Made by a program: the position numbers and the translations under genes
From: Alphaproteobacteria bacterium
Lineage (GTDB): Bacteria; Pseudomonadota; Alphaproteobacteria; Micropepsales; Micropepsaceae
Assembly (NCBI GenBank): GCA_015654635.1
Contig: JAATGP010000037.1
Coordinates: 1 to 64,000, forward strand
Length of the DNA: 64,000 nt
Direction: 5' to 3'
The notes under the pieces: model-generated
Database searches by the model: none
Told to the model about the DNA's origin: nothing
Seen by the model: the letters and a program-made list of their open reading frames with translations, nothing else
Shown: positions 25,560-35,470 of the stretch, in pieces
Position numbering within the stretch: the first letter of the stretch is position 1
How the letters are laid out: the number at the start of each line of letters is the position of its first letter

Positions 25560-26372
25560 ATGAGCGGGGTAGCATCGGTGAAATCGCGTTTTTTGGCGGG
25601 TCTTGCTGCCCTCACGTTTGTGGCCGGTATTGGCCTCGCCCAGGATAAGCCGTCACAGCCCGGCGCTAGCTATCTGCAGCCCGGCACGGTCGACATTCTT
25701 GGCGTCCTGCCGCCGGCGCCGGTCGCTGGCGATCCCCGCTACGAGGCGGATCGCGCCATTTTCCGCGCCACGCGCCGGTTCGAAGGCTTGCCACGTTGGG
25801 ACATGGCGACGAACGACGCGCGCTATGGCGATGCGGTGATGCTGAAAGATTTCGGCTGTGCGCTTGGTGTTGCGCTGACGCCGGACAAGGCGCCTCATCT
25901 CATGGCCATGTTCGCCAAGGCCGGGCATGACACGCAGCGCGAAACCAATATTGCGAAGAAATTCTATCAGCGGCTGCGCCCCTTTCTGATCGATGACGGC
26001 AAGACCTGCCAGAAGCCCGAGGAGCTTAAAGACAGCTTCGATTATCCGTCCGGCCATACCACCGGCGGCTGGACTTGGGCTCTGGTGCTGGCCGATGTGG
26101 CGCCGGATCGTGCCTCACAAATTCTGGCGCGCGGACGCGCCTATGGCGAAAGCCGCATCGTCTGTGGCGCGCATAATAACAGCGCGGTGGAGGCAGGACG
26201 CCTATCCGCCACGGTGACCATGAGCTTCGTGCACAACACCAAAGCCTATAGCGAAGATTTGAAAGCCGCGCGCAGCGAGCTTGCGGCGCTGCGCAAAACG
26301 GCCTCCGCGCCAGCCCAATGCGAAGCGGAAGCGGATCTCGTAAAGCTCAATATTTTTGCGCCGGCGCCCTAG
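25560..26372 (+). CDS. Class A non-specific acid phosphatase (PhoN/PhoC-like), secreted
   Basis: A 270-aa protein with a signal peptide (about residues 7-28, ending GIGLAQ). PAP2-type phosphatase motifs are present: KKFYQRLRP with Lys133 and Arg140, PSGH at 163-166, and SRIVCGAH with Arg199 and His205. The family's last motif is HX3D, but here the residue is Ala209 (HNNSAVEAG). It should hydrolyse phosphomonoesters in the periplasm, perhaps with altered activity. Starts at TTG 25533 or GTG 25578 are possible. It is a single gene, with no coupled neighbour. Confidence 0.88.
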   Translation: MSGVASVKSRFLAGLAALTFVAGIGLAQDKPSQPGASYLQPGTVDILGVLPPAPVAGDPRYEADRAIFRATRRFEGLPRWDMATNDARYGDAVMLKDFGCALGVALTPDKAPHLMAMFAKAGHDTQRETNIAKKFYQRLRPFLIDDGKTCQKPEELKDSFDYPSGHTTGGWTWALVLADVAPDRASQILARGRAYGESRIVCGAHNNSAVEAGRLSATVTMSFVHNTKAYSEDLKAARSELAALRKTASAPAQCEAEADLVKLNIFAPAP

Positions 26373-26500
26373 CTGGCCGTTCGGGCCGCAGCGATGACAG
26401 CTTTCGCTGGAAATTCGTCCATACGCATTTGTCTATAAGCCACTTAAACCAATTCGCGCGCAGTTACCAAAGCCATAATCCGGTGACACCTGTGCCCGTA

Positions 26501-28078
26501 TTAGAACTCTGTCCAATCGTTTTTGGGTTGTGCGCGGGTAATGGACACCACGTTGGCGGCGCGCGCGACGGGCTTGTGCGGCGCGGCAATGCTGCGCGGC
26601 GGTTGTGCCCGGACGTTACCGATCTTGAAAAAAGACACCGCCTGCGAGAGTGAGCGCGCTTCACCCGCCAGTTGGCGCGACGCAGCCGTGGTTTCTTCGA
26701 CCATGGCGGCGTTCTGTTGGGTGACCTGATCCATTTGGCCCACCGCGGCGTTGACCTGACCGATGCCGGTCGATTGCTGCTCGGCAGCCAGCGCGATCTC
26801 GCCGACAATCGCGTTGATTTGGGTCACTTGGCCGACGATGCGTTCCAGGGCGCCGCCGGTCTCCGCGACCAATTTGACGCCCGAATCGACATGATCGCCT
26901 GACGTGTTGATCAGCACTTTGATCTGTTTGGCAGCGTCGCTGGAGCGATGGGCGAGGGCGCGCACTTCGCTGGCCACCACGGCAAAACCCCTGCCGGCAT
27001 CGCCCGCACGTGCCGCTTCGACCCCGGCGTTGAGGGCCAAAAGATTGGTCTGGAACGCGATCTCCTCGATTACGCCGATGATGTCGGTAATTTTCTTGGA
27101 GGATTGCGCGATCGAATCCATCGCGGCGATGGCGGTCCCGACCACGCGGCCGCTGTCTTCGGCCGCGGCTTTGGCCTCTTTGACGTTGCTATGGGCCTGA
27201 CGGGCATTGGCAGCCGTGGTCTTCACCGTCGCCGTAATTTCCTCGAGCGCCGCTGCGGTCTCTTCCAGACTGGCGGCTTGCTGTTCGGTGCGGCGGGAAA
27301 GGTCGTCGGTTGCTTGAGAGATTTCGCCCGCAGCGCCGGTAATGGAGGCGGCATCCTGAGTCACCGCTTGCACGGTTTCCTGCAAGCGTTCCAAGGCCGT
27401 GTTGAAGTTTCGCCGTACCTCGTCATAGTCGCCGCCGAGGGTAGTATCGATCCGGCTCGTCAGATCGCCTGCCGCCAGTTTCTTGAGCGCTTCATCCAGG
27501 ACTTCGACCACGGCCGCCTGCTCCTGATGGACGCTGGTCAGGTCGGTCATCCAATTCACGATTTTGATCAGCTTGCCGTTCAGATCCCAGACCGGCGTGT
27601 AGTTGCTGAGGATCCAAATGTCCCGGCCGCCCGCCGCCTTGCGCTGATAGCGTTGCTCGACGAATTCGCCGCGACCGAGCTTGGCCCATAATTCACGATA
27701 TTCGGCGCTGGCGGCGACCGCTGGCTCAACGAACATGCTGTGATGGCGCCCGATGCATTGCTCGGCTCTATAGCCCAGCATGTCGAGGGCTTGCTGATTC
27801 ATCCAGAGGATCGTGCCGTCGGGCTTGTATTCGAGGGCGAGACGGGTCTTGTGCAGACCGTCCAGCCTCGACGCAAGTTCGTTCATCTGCGCCCGCTCGG
27901 CGGTGGCAGTCTTCAACGCCACCGCAACGCCAATCACGGTCAGCGTACCGGCCACGATCATCTCGGTGGTGGTGCCGCTACCGGCGATGAAATGGTAATA
28001 GACGAGGGCGGCGAGGGGCAGCGCCAGAGCGCCAAGCGTAAGGGCGGTTTTGGCGGAAGAGTGCGAGCGGCGAGCCAT
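26501..28078 (-). CDS. Methyl-accepting chemotaxis protein with PAS domain
   Basis: About 525 aa from the ATG at 28078, with GGGAA upstream. Two membrane segments lie near the N-terminus (about residues 10-50) with almost no periplasmic part, so sensing is probably internal. A PAS domain follows ([20 protein letters not shown], then a PAC segment [17 protein letters not shown]). The C-terminal signalling domain contains the highly conserved hairpin [21 protein letters not shown]. The protein ends in DWTEF, an xWxxF tether for CheR/CheB. A PAS sensor suggests redox or energy taxis. Confidence 0.92.
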   Translation of the reverse strand: MARRSHSSAKTALTLGALALPLAALVYYHFIAGSGTTTEMIVAGTLTVIGVAVALKTATAERAQMNELASRLDGLHKTRLALEYKPDGTILWMNQQALDMLGYRAEQCIGRHHSMFVEPAVAASAEYRELWAKLGRGEFVEQRYQRKAAGGRDIWILSNYTPVWDLNGKLIKIVNWMTDLTSVHQEQAAVVEVLDEALKKLAAGDLTSRIDTTLGGDYDEVRRNFNTALERLQETVQAVTQDAASITGAAGEISQATDDLSRRTEQQAASLEETAAALEEITATVKTTAANARQAHSNVKEAKAAAEDSGRVVGTAIAAMDSIAQSSKKITDIIGVIEEIAFQTNLLALNAGVEAARAGDAGRGFAVVASEVRALAHRSSDAAKQIKVLINTSGDHVDSGVKLVAETGGALERIVGQVTQINAIVGEIALAAEQQSTGIGQVNAAVGQMDQVTQQNAAMVEETTAASRQLAGEARSLSQAVSFFKIGNVRAQPPRSIAAPHKPVARAANVVSITRAQPKNDWTEF

Positions 28079-28231
28079 GTTTTCCCATTCCAATCGGCGC
28101 CGGGCGCGGTCGCGCCAAGCGCAATTCTGGATTGGTTAACCTATGGCATCGCCGCCCTTGCGATTTGGTTTACGGCGTTCCAAATCGCAAGATAATTGTT
28201 TCCTCGCGGCAAATGCTTAGGCGGCGGAGCC

Positions 28232-29560
28232 CTATGAGAAATTATAGGGCGCGCGCATTTTGCGGCTCAGCATGGCGTTGGCCGCGTCGTCGGCGAGGAA
28301 GTGCTCCGCCGCCGGGTCCCAACTCAGGTGCCGCTTGGCGTGCATGGCGATCCAGTGCAGCAGACAAGTGGAGGTGGCGCGATGGGCGATTTCGGCATTG
28401 GTGGCCATGGGCCCACGCGAGCGGACCGCCTGGATCCAATCGGCATGCTGCTCGACACTGGAATAAAGGTGGATTTCGTTCGGCCCGATGACGCTCTCCA
28501 GAATCTTGGGGTCGCTAGCCTGCAGCGGATTTTTGCCCGATGCGGGGTCGTCGGAACGCGTTACGAAAATCCAGCCCTTGCTGCCGATGAACTTTATGCC
28601 GTTGGGCAGCTCGCCGGAAATGTCCATGGTGACGCCATTGGCATAGCGCGCATGGGTGAGGAACTTGCCATGCACGTTCCAGAGGCCGCTGGTGGGAAAC
28701 TCCGCCGTGCCCCAGATCTCCACTGGGCCGGAATGCTCCATATCCATGCCCCAATGGGCGATGTCGACGTGATGCGAACCCCAGCCGGTGATCATGCCGG
28801 CGCCGAATTGTTCGCAGCGTAGCCAGCCGGGACGGCTGAAATCAGCCTGCGGATGAACGCGAATTTCGGTGTAATAGACCTCGGGCGTCGAACCCAGCCA
28901 GGCATCGTAGTTCAAATTCGCCGGGATCGGCTGCTGCGGCGCTTCGGGGCCGGAAGGATCGCCGGGCAGGCCGATTTCGACATGTTTCAGCGTACCGATG
29001 CGGCCGTTGCGTACCAGCTCGCAGGCGCGGCGGAATTGCGGCCAGGGCTTATCGGAGCGCTGCTGCGAGCCGATCTGGAGCAGCCGCCCGCTCTTTTTCA
29101 CTTCGTCGGCCATGAAGCGGCCTTCGGCGATGGTGAGCGCGGCGGGCTTCTGCACATAGACATCTTTGCCGGCGCGCACGGCGTGTGAGGCCAGACGGGC
29201 GTGCTGATGATCCGGCGTCGAAATGATCACCGCATCGATGTCTTTGTTGGCCAGAAGCGCACGGTGATCGGAATAGGTCTGGGTGGCATTCCAGGTCTTG
29301 CCGTATTTGGCGGTATAGGTCTCATCGACAAACTGTTTGCCGAGCGCCAAGCGCTTGGAATCGAGATCGCAGACACCGATGACCTGGGCGTCGTCGATCT
29401 TGAACACCTCTTTCAAGTCGTGAACGCGGCTGATGCGGCCGACGCCGATGGCGCCGATGTTCACGCGATTGTTGGCACCGAAGGCGTGGGCGGGAATGAT
29501 GGAGGGAAAGGCGGCCAATGCCAGAGCGGATTTCAGAAGGGTACGGCGGGAAGAACGCAT
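28232..29560 (-). CDS. Gfo/Idh/MocA family oxidoreductase with Tat signal
   Basis: A 442-aa protein. The N-terminus MRSSRRTLLKSALALAAFPS is a twin-arginine signal, so it is folded in the cytoplasm with its cofactor and exported. The Rossmann domain follows (VNIGAIGVGRISRVHD), with VYVQKPAALT replacing the usual EKP motif and GSHHVDIAHWGMD in the substrate domain. Members act on sugars or related polyols; exported ones are common in carbohydrate-degrading bacteria. A related gene follows at 29697-30854 on the same strand, which is transcribed first. Confidence 0.9.
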   Translation of the reverse strand: MRSSRRTLLKSALALAAFPSIIPAHAFGANNRVNIGAIGVGRISRVHDLKEVFKIDDAQVIGVCDLDSKRLALGKQFVDETYTAKYGKTWNATQTYSDHRALLANKDIDAVIISTPDHQHARLASHAVRAGKDVYVQKPAALTIAEGRFMADEVKKSGRLLQIGSQQRSDKPWPQFRRACELVRNGRIGTLKHVEIGLPGDPSGPEAPQQPIPANLNYDAWLGSTPEVYYTEIRVHPQADFSRPGWLRCEQFGAGMITGWGSHHVDIAHWGMDMEHSGPVEIWGTAEFPTSGLWNVHGKFLTHARYANGVTMDISGELPNGIKFIGSKGWIFVTRSDDPASGKNPLQASDPKILESVIGPNEIHLYSSVEQHADWIQAVRSRGPMATNAEIAHRATSTCLLHWIAMHAKRHLSWDPAAEHFLADDAANAMLSRKMRAPYNFS

Positions 29561-29696
29561 GGGAATGGTCCTCTGCTTTGAGCGCTTTCAGGAAAAGTGG
29601 GCCAATAGCGACAGCGTATTTGGCGGTTTTCCGTCCGAAAGTACGACAATCAAAAACCTGAGCGCTTTGTCGTTTCTATGAAACGGTGAAAACGCA

Positions 29697-30854
29697 CTAG
29701 GCGATAACGGGGCGGGTCGCATTCTTCTGCGCGGTCAGCACCAGTTCGGCGGTCAGCAGCGCCTCGTCCTGGTTCTGCGCCGTCTCGGTCCGGTGGATGA
29801 TGTCCGAGACGAATTGCGGTCCGAACGGCAATGCGACGTTCTTGCAGTCGATGTAGCGGACACCCTTTTTGTCGACGATGAAGAGATGGTTGCCGCCGGG
29901 CCGTCCTGCAATATCGACGTATTTGCGCAGCTCGATATAGCCCTCCGTGCCGAGCAGGAACAGGCGGCCATCGCCCCAGGTCGGGAGGCCGTCGGGCGTG
30001 AACCAGTCAACACGGATATAGCCAGTGCCACCGTTGCCCACCGCAACCATGTCCCCGAAATCTTCAAAGCTCGGATGTTGCGGGTGGTTGAAATTGCCGG
30101 TCTGCGAAGCGACGACGCGAGCAGTCGTCGATTTCGTATAATAAAGGAACTGCTCGATTTGGTGCGAGCCGATGTCGGTGAGAATGCCGCCGAAGCGTTC
30201 CTTTTCCCAGAACCAGGCGGGACGTCCGCCGGCATCGACATTGCCGATCCTATGCCCCGCCAGATTGACGGTCTGCACCACCTTGCCGATAGCGCCTTGG
30301 TCTACGAGGTACCCCGCTTGGATGGCGGCTTTCACCTCCAGACGCTCGGAATACATGATGGCGAATTTGCGCTTGGTCTCCTTCACCGCTTGGCGCACAT
30401 CGGCGAGCTGCTCCAGCGTCGTGATCGCCGGTTTGTCGGAGAGATAATCCTTGCCCGCCTTCATCACCCGAATGCCGAGCGGGGCGCGCTCATCGGGAAT
30501 GGGAGCGCCGCACACCAGCTTGATGGTTTTGTCGTGCAGGATTTCGTCTTCGTTCTTGGCCAGCGGTATGTCGCCGAACTGGGCCCGGAAATCGGCAATC
30601 TGCTTGGGCGTGGTGGCATAGAATTTCTTGAGACGCCCGCCGCCGCGCTTGATCGCCGCGGTCATGCCCATGATGTGGTAGTGATCGACTCCAATGACGG
30701 CGAAATCGATGGCCTGCTTGGCGAACGGCGCGAGGTCGAAACCCTCGGCCGCGGTTTCTTCGCCGACGGGTTTTCCCGCATCGGCCAGGGCAGGCATGGT
30801 GGACATCAGACCCGCGGCCATCAAAAGCGCGCGCCGATCAACGGATTGGCTCAT
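29697..30854 (-). CDS. Gfo/Idh/MocA family oxidoreductase, exported
   Basis: A 385-aa protein starting at the ATG at 30854 (GGGAG upstream), giving an export signal with DRRALLMAAGLMSTMPALA (Tat-like). The nucleotide-binding segment is DFAVIGVDHYHIMGM, the EKP-like motif is LSDKPAITTLEQL, and the substrate domain has DIGSHQIEQFLYY. It lies upstream of and parallel to the other family member, with a 136-base gap. The pair probably acts on one sugar substrate in the periplasm, but the substrate is not evident. Confidence 0.9.
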   Translation of the reverse strand: MSQSVDRRALLMAAGLMSTMPALADAGKPVGEETAAEGFDLAPFAKQAIDFAVIGVDHYHIMGMTAAIKRGGGRLKKFYATTPKQIADFRAQFGDIPLAKNEDEILHDKTIKLVCGAPIPDERAPLGIRVMKAGKDYLSDKPAITTLEQLADVRQAVKETKRKFAIMYSERLEVKAAIQAGYLVDQGAIGKVVQTVNLAGHRIGNVDAGGRPAWFWEKERFGGILTDIGSHQIEQFLYYTKSTTARVVASQTGNFNHPQHPSFEDFGDMVAVGNGGTGYIRVDWFTPDGLPTWGDGRLFLLGTEGYIELRKYVDIAGRPGGNHLFIVDKKGVRYIDCKNVALPFGPQFVSDIIHRTETAQNQDEALLTAELVLTAQKNATRPVIA

Positions 30855-31063
30855 TGGTTTTCTCCCGAATTCCGGTTCTATTTTTGGGTGTGGTACCGGT
30901 AACATTACAAAGTATAGCAGGTAACGAGGGGCTTCGCAGGACTCACGCGATCACATTTACGCGGGCACATCGTCCACATCTTGTTGGCGCCGGAAGGCGA
31001 AGAGCGCTTGCGCCCGGGGCAGGCTTTCTCCTTACTCCGCCCGACATTGGGAAAGGGTAGGCC

Positions 31064-31693
31064 ATGCAAGGCGTCACCGTCGTTGCGCATCCGCTGATTC
31101 AGCACAAGCTGACCTTGTTGCGGCGCAAAGAGACCTCGACCAAGCAATTCCGCGAGCTTTTGGGCGAGATCGGCATGCTGATCTGCTACGAGGTGACGCG
31201 CGATCTGCCGACCACGCTGGTGGAGATCGAAACACCGATGGCGCTGATGCAGGCGCCGGTGATCGAGGGCAAGAAACTCGTCTTCGCGCCCATCCTCCGG
31301 GCCGGCATGGCATTTCTCGATGGCATGCTCAATCTGGTGCCCTCGGCCCGTGTCGCCTTCATCGGCCTCTACCGTGATCCGGCAACGCTGAAGAGCGTCG
31401 AGTATTACTTCAAGGCGCCCGAGGACGTTGCCGACCGGCTGGTAATCGTGATGGACCCCATGCTGGCGACCGGCAATTCGGCCATCGCAGCGGTGGATAT
31501 GTTGAAGGATAAGGGTGTCAGCAAATTGCGTCTGATGTGTCTTCTGGCCGCGCCCGAGGGTGTGGCGAAGTTTACGGCTGCCCATCCCAACGTGCCGGTA
31601 TGGACAGCGGCGATAGACGACCGTCTCAACGATCACGGCTATATCATACCCGGTTTGGGCGATGCCGGCGATCGCATGTTCGGCACCAAATAG
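31064..31693 (+). CDS. upp: Uracil phosphoribosyltransferase
   Basis: A 209-aa protein, the exact family length. It converts uracil and PRPP to UMP in pyrimidine salvage. The PRPP-binding loop is [19 protein letters not shown], the early segment is [15 protein letters not shown], and the C-terminal uracil site is [16 protein letters not shown]. It sits alone between the oxidoreductase pair and a chemoreceptor, but other salvage genes lie further along the window. Confidence 0.96.
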   Translation: MQGVTVVAHPLIQHKLTLLRRKETSTKQFRELLGEIGMLICYEVTRDLPTTLVEIETPMALMQAPVIEGKKLVFAPILRAGMAFLDGMLNLVPSARVAFIGLYRDPATLKSVEYYFKAPEDVADRLVIVMDPMLATGNSAIAAVDMLKDKGVSKLRLMCLLAAPEGVAKFTAAHPNVPVWTAAIDDRLNDHGYIIPGLGDAGDRMFGTK

Positions 31694-31992
31694 GCGCCTC
31701 CGAAAATTATGCGATTGATATGCATGTATGTTCGATAGCGTTATCCGGCGTTGACGAGCGGCGTGCACAGCCGTGGAGGTCGCGCCTCACGCGAAAGCCT
31801 TCTAAGTAGTTTCCACTGCATTATCCGTGCGCGGAGTATTTGTTGCGGCGCCAAACCCGCACCTGCCAAGGCATTCCCGCTGGAGTTGCCATTTTTCAGA
31901 CAGCCGTAAGCGATGTCAGCGGCGTACGCATAAACCAATTCTAAATTTTGCTGCTTCATACCCGAATAATATTCTTCTGCAGGGAGTGAGCG

Positions 31993-33864
31993 GTGAACTG
32001 GAAAGACCTGTCCGTCAGCAAAAAAGTGATTGGCGCCTTTGCGCTCGTCCTCATCACGACGATTGGCCTCGGCGCCATCGCTGTGAGTGGTCTTTCACGC
32101 TTGGATACGGATGCCAACGAGCTCAGATCGGATTGGCTACCGTCCATCCAGGTGCTTGGCCGTTTCCAATATGCCATCACGCGCTATCGCTCCTACGAAG
32201 CTGCCATGCTCCTCATTGATGGCGAACAGGCGGTCACGGATGACAAGACGCGCGCCAAGCTAGCCGATGACGCGGATAAGGCGCTGGCCGAATACGATGC
32301 TCTGGTCACGCCGGGCAAAGAGCGAGAAATTGCCGATCGCATCAAGACGGCATGGGCTGAGTACCGCCCCTTGGAGGAGAAGGAAGCCGAGATATTCAAG
32401 TCTCGGGGCGCCAAAGCTGCAGCCCAATATCTTGTCGGCGACATGCGTAAGGTGTTTTCCGTCCTCAATAAGGCCGTCGAGGAAGACGTCGCCTTTAACA
32501 GCAAGGGTGGCGAGGATTCGGGGCAGCAGGGTCACGATACCTTCCTCGCAGCGCGGCTATGGATTCTGATAGCTTTGGGATTGGCGGCTATTCTGAGTTG
32601 TGCAGCGGGCCTCGCTCTGATCCGCGGCGTCTCGGCGCCACTTGGCAAAATTACCGATGCGATGGGGGAATTGGCTCGTGGCAATCTCAATGCCCACGTG
32701 CCGCATTCCGACCAGAAAGACGAAATCGGCCAGCTCGCCGACACCATGACGGTCTTCAAAAATCAGCTCGCGGCGGCGGAAGCGGCCAAGGCGGAGCAAA
32801 CCAAGACCATCGTCGACAGCATCGGCGCGGGATTGTCGCGGCTCGCCGACGGCGATCTCACCCATCGTGTCACCGCCAATCTGACCGGTGCCTTCGCCAA
32901 ACTGAAAGACGATTTCAACACGGCCATGAGCCGGCTGCAGGAAACCGTACAGCAGGTGCTGGATAGCACGCATCAGATTGCCACCGGCGCTGGCGAAATC
33001 TCCACGGCCGCCGATGATCTTTCGCGCCGCACCGAACAGCAGGCTGCCAGCCTGGAAGAGACCGCCGCGGCGCTGGAAGAAATCACCGCCACGGTCAAAA
33101 AGACCTCCGCCAACACCAAAGAGGTTACCACCAGCGTGGCGACGGCCAAGAGCGCCGCAGAACTCGGCGGGCGTGTGGTTGGAACCGCCGTCACTGCGAT
33201 GGATGCCATTGCCCAATCATCCAAGCAGATCACCGATATCATCGGCGTGATCGACGAGATCGCCTTCCAGACCAATCTGCTGGCGCTGAATGCGGGGGTC
33301 GAAGCCGCGCGCGCAGGCGATGCGGGCAGGGGCTTTGCCGTGGTGGCCTCCGAAGTACGGGCGCTGGCACAGCGCTCCTCCGATGCTGCAAAACAGATCA
33401 AGGCCCTCATCAACACCTCGAGTGCTCATGTCGGCGATGGTGTTAAATATGTCGGCGAATCCGGTGAGGCCCTAAAGCGCATCGTCGACCAAGTGGTACA
33501 GATCAATGCCGTGGTCGGCGAGATGGCACTGGCCGCCGATCAGCAAGCGACGGGCATCGAAGAAGTCAATTCGGCCGTTGCACAGATGGATCAGGTCACC
33601 CAGCAGAACGCCGCCATGGTGGAAGAATCGACCGCCGCCTCCCGCAGTCTTGCGGGTGAAACCCAGACCCTGAAAGAGATCGTGTCCTTCTTTAAGGTGG
33701 GCGAGGAGCGTTTTGCTGCCCCCGCGGCGCGTCCGGCGAGCCGTCCTATGGCCAAGTCAACGCCAGCTTCGGTAAGGCCGCAGCCGCAACGTATGGCATC
33801 GGGCAATCGCGCTCTGGCGCAAAAGCCCAAATCCGAACCCAGCGAAGAATGGTCCGAGTTTTAA
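31993..33864 (+). CDS. Methyl-accepting chemotaxis protein
   Basis: A 623-aa classical chemoreceptor starting at GTG 31993 with GGGAGTGAG upstream. A first membrane segment (VIGAFALVLITTIGLGAIAV), a periplasmic four-helix-bundle sensor up to about residue 180, and a second segment (LWILIALGLAAILSCAAGLAL) are followed by a HAMP domain (VSAPLGKITDAMGELARGNL) and a signalling domain with [21 protein letters not shown]. The C-terminus is EEWSEF, an xWxxF tether for CheR/CheB. The signalling half closely resembles that of the receptor at 26501. The 299 bases upstream hold no gene that I can support. Confidence 0.95.
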   Translation: MNWKDLSVSKKVIGAFALVLITTIGLGAIAVSGLSRLDTDANELRSDWLPSIQVLGRFQYAITRYRSYEAAMLLIDGEQAVTDDKTRAKLADDADKALAEYDALVTPGKEREIADRIKTAWAEYRPLEEKEAEIFKSRGAKAAAQYLVGDMRKVFSVLNKAVEEDVAFNSKGGEDSGQQGHDTFLAARLWILIALGLAAILSCAAGLALIRGVSAPLGKITDAMGELARGNLNAHVPHSDQKDEIGQLADTMTVFKNQLAAAEAAKAEQTKTIVDSIGAGLSRLADGDLTHRVTANLTGAFAKLKDDFNTAMSRLQETVQQVLDSTHQIATGAGEISTAADDLSRRTEQQAASLEETAAALEEITATVKKTSANTKEVTTSVATAKSAAELGGRVVGTAVTAMDAIAQSSKQITDIIGVIDEIAFQTNLLALNAGVEAARAGDAGRGFAVVASEVRALAQRSSDAAKQIKALINTSSAHVGDGVKYVGESGEALKRIVDQVVQINAVVGEMALAADQQATGIEEVNSAVAQMDQVTQQNAAMVEESTAASRSLAGETQTLKEIVSFFKVGEERFAAPAARPASRPMAKSTPASVRPQPQRMASGNRALAQKPKSEPSEEWSEF

Positions 33865-33887
33865 GCGTCGCATTTGGCGCCCGCCGC

Positions 33888-33915
33888 AATGCCGCAAGAG
33901 CAATCCTGCGGCATT
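33888..33915 (+). other. Stem-loop after the chemoreceptor gene
   Basis: AATGCCGCA (33888-33896) and TGCGGCATT (33907-33915) form a perfect 9-base stem with a 10-base loop, between the convergent chemoreceptor and glgA genes. No T-run follows, so it may be an mRNA 3' end structure rather than an intrinsic terminator. Confidence 0.5.
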
Positions 33916-33987
33916 CGCGTATCAACGGCGCGGGAATGATCGTCTCAGGCTCGTCTGGAATGACAATCTGGAGATTGTGCGCGAGCG

Positions 33988-35463
33988 CTACCGCTGCTCC
34001 GCCGTCTTAATCTCCATGTGTGCGGGTTCTTTGGCGAAGCGGCGGTAGAGATCGGCATATTGCCGCCCGCTGCGTTTCCATGAGTAATCCGCCCGCATGC
34101 CTTGCTCCTGAATCGAGCGCCAGGTCTTACGGTCGGCGAAGCTGTTGGTAGCATGGCTGATGGACCGTATCAGCCCATTCTTATTGACGCCATCGAAGAG
34201 AAAGCCTGTCGCCACGCCCGCCGACAGGGCCGCCGCATTGGCATCGATGATAGTATCGGCAAGCCCGCCGGTGTCGGCGGCGATGGGCACGCAGCCATAG
34301 CGTAGCCCATAAAGCTGGGTCAGCCCGCATGGCTCGAAACGCGATGGGATCAAAATCGCGTCGGCGCCGCCCTGCAAGAGGTGCGAAAGGGATTCATCGT
34401 AACCAATCTTGACGCCGATCTTGCCTGGATGACGTCTGGCGGCAGCGTTAAAAGAGGCTTCGATGCTGTGATCGCCGGTGCCGATCAGCGCCAGGCGTCC
34501 ACCCATGGCAACGATTTCGTCCGTCGTACCGGCCAGCACGTCCATGCCCTTTTGTGTGGTCAGGCGGCTGATGACGGCGAACAGCGGTCCGATGCCATCG
34601 GAGAGGCCGAAGCATTCCTCGATGGCGGCGCGGTTTTGGCGGCGCAGATGCAAAGACCGCCTTTCGTACGGCGCGGCCAGATAGGGATCCTCAGCCGGAT
34701 TCCACACTGCCGTGTCGATGCCGTTGACGATGCCGAAGACATGATCGCGCCGGGCCAGGATCAAGCCTTCCAGCCCCATGCCGAAATCCGGCTGGCGGAT
34801 TTCTTCGGCATAGGTCGGGCTCACCGTGGTGATGGCATCCGCCGTATGCAGACCTGCTTTCAGAAAGCCGACGCCGCCGTAATACTCGACACCTTCGATT
34901 TGGAAGGCGTGGTCCGGCAATCCGAGCGCGGGAAAGATGTGGGCCGGAAACCAGCCCGCAAAGGCGATGTTGTGCACCGTCACCACACTCGGCACCGTGG
35001 CACCATCATAATGCAGATACGCTGCGGCCAGTGCCGTTTGCCAGTCATGGGCATGCAGGACATCAAATCCAGGCCCGCCCACTTTGCCTTCGGCGAGATC
35101 CGCGGCGGCCCGTGACAAGGCGCCGAAGCGCTGCCAATTGTCCGGCCAGTCAACGCCGGCGGCATCGCCATAAGGCCCGCCACTGCGCGTGTAGAAGGCT
35201 GGCGCATCGAGCACAATGACGTCGAGACCTTTGGTGGTTCCAGCCACCAGCCGCGCCTCGGTGCCGAAGAGGTCTGTGTAGCTATGCAGCACCGTGGTGT
35301 TCTTCAGCGCCGCCATCACCGGGGCATAGCCGGGGATCAACGTCGTCATCGCCACATCGTAAGGAGCGAGCGCTGCCGGCAAGGCGCCAGCGACGTCTCC
35401 CAACCCGCCCGTTTTGATGAGGGGATAGGCTTCTGAGACGACAGAGAGGGCGCGCAAAGTCAT
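33988..35463 (-). CDS. glgA: Glycogen synthase (ADP-glucose type), copy 1
   Basis: A 491-aa GT5 enzyme. The N-terminal ADP-glucose loop is SEAYPLIKTGGLGDVAGALP and the C-terminal half has PSRFEPCGLTQLYGLRYG with the retaining-glycosyltransferase Glu. It transfers glucose from ADP-glucose to growing glycogen. It starts 7 bases after glgC ends, so the two form one operon. A second glycogen synthase lies at 44526, only moderately similar by eye. Confidence 0.94.
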   Translation of the reverse strand: MTLRALSVVSEAYPLIKTGGLGDVAGALPAALAPYDVAMTTLIPGYAPVMAALKNTTVLHSYTDLFGTEARLVAGTTKGLDVIVLDAPAFYTRSGGPYGDAAGVDWPDNWQRFGALSRAAADLAEGKVGGPGFDVLHAHDWQTALAAAYLHYDGATVPSVVTVHNIAFAGWFPAHIFPALGLPDHAFQIEGVEYYGGVGFLKAGLHTADAITTVSPTYAEEIRQPDFGMGLEGLILARRDHVFGIVNGIDTAVWNPAEDPYLAAPYERRSLHLRRQNRAAIEECFGLSDGIGPLFAVISRLTTQKGMDVLAGTTDEIVAMGGRLALIGTGDHSIEASFNAAARRHPGKIGVKIGYDESLSHLLQGGADAILIPSRFEPCGLTQLYGLRYGCVPIAADTGGLADTIIDANAAALSAGVATGFLFDGVNKNGLIRSISHATNSFADRKTWRSIQEQGMRADYSWKRSGRQYADLYRRFAKEPAHMEIKTAEQR

Positions 35464-35470
35464 ACGGAAC

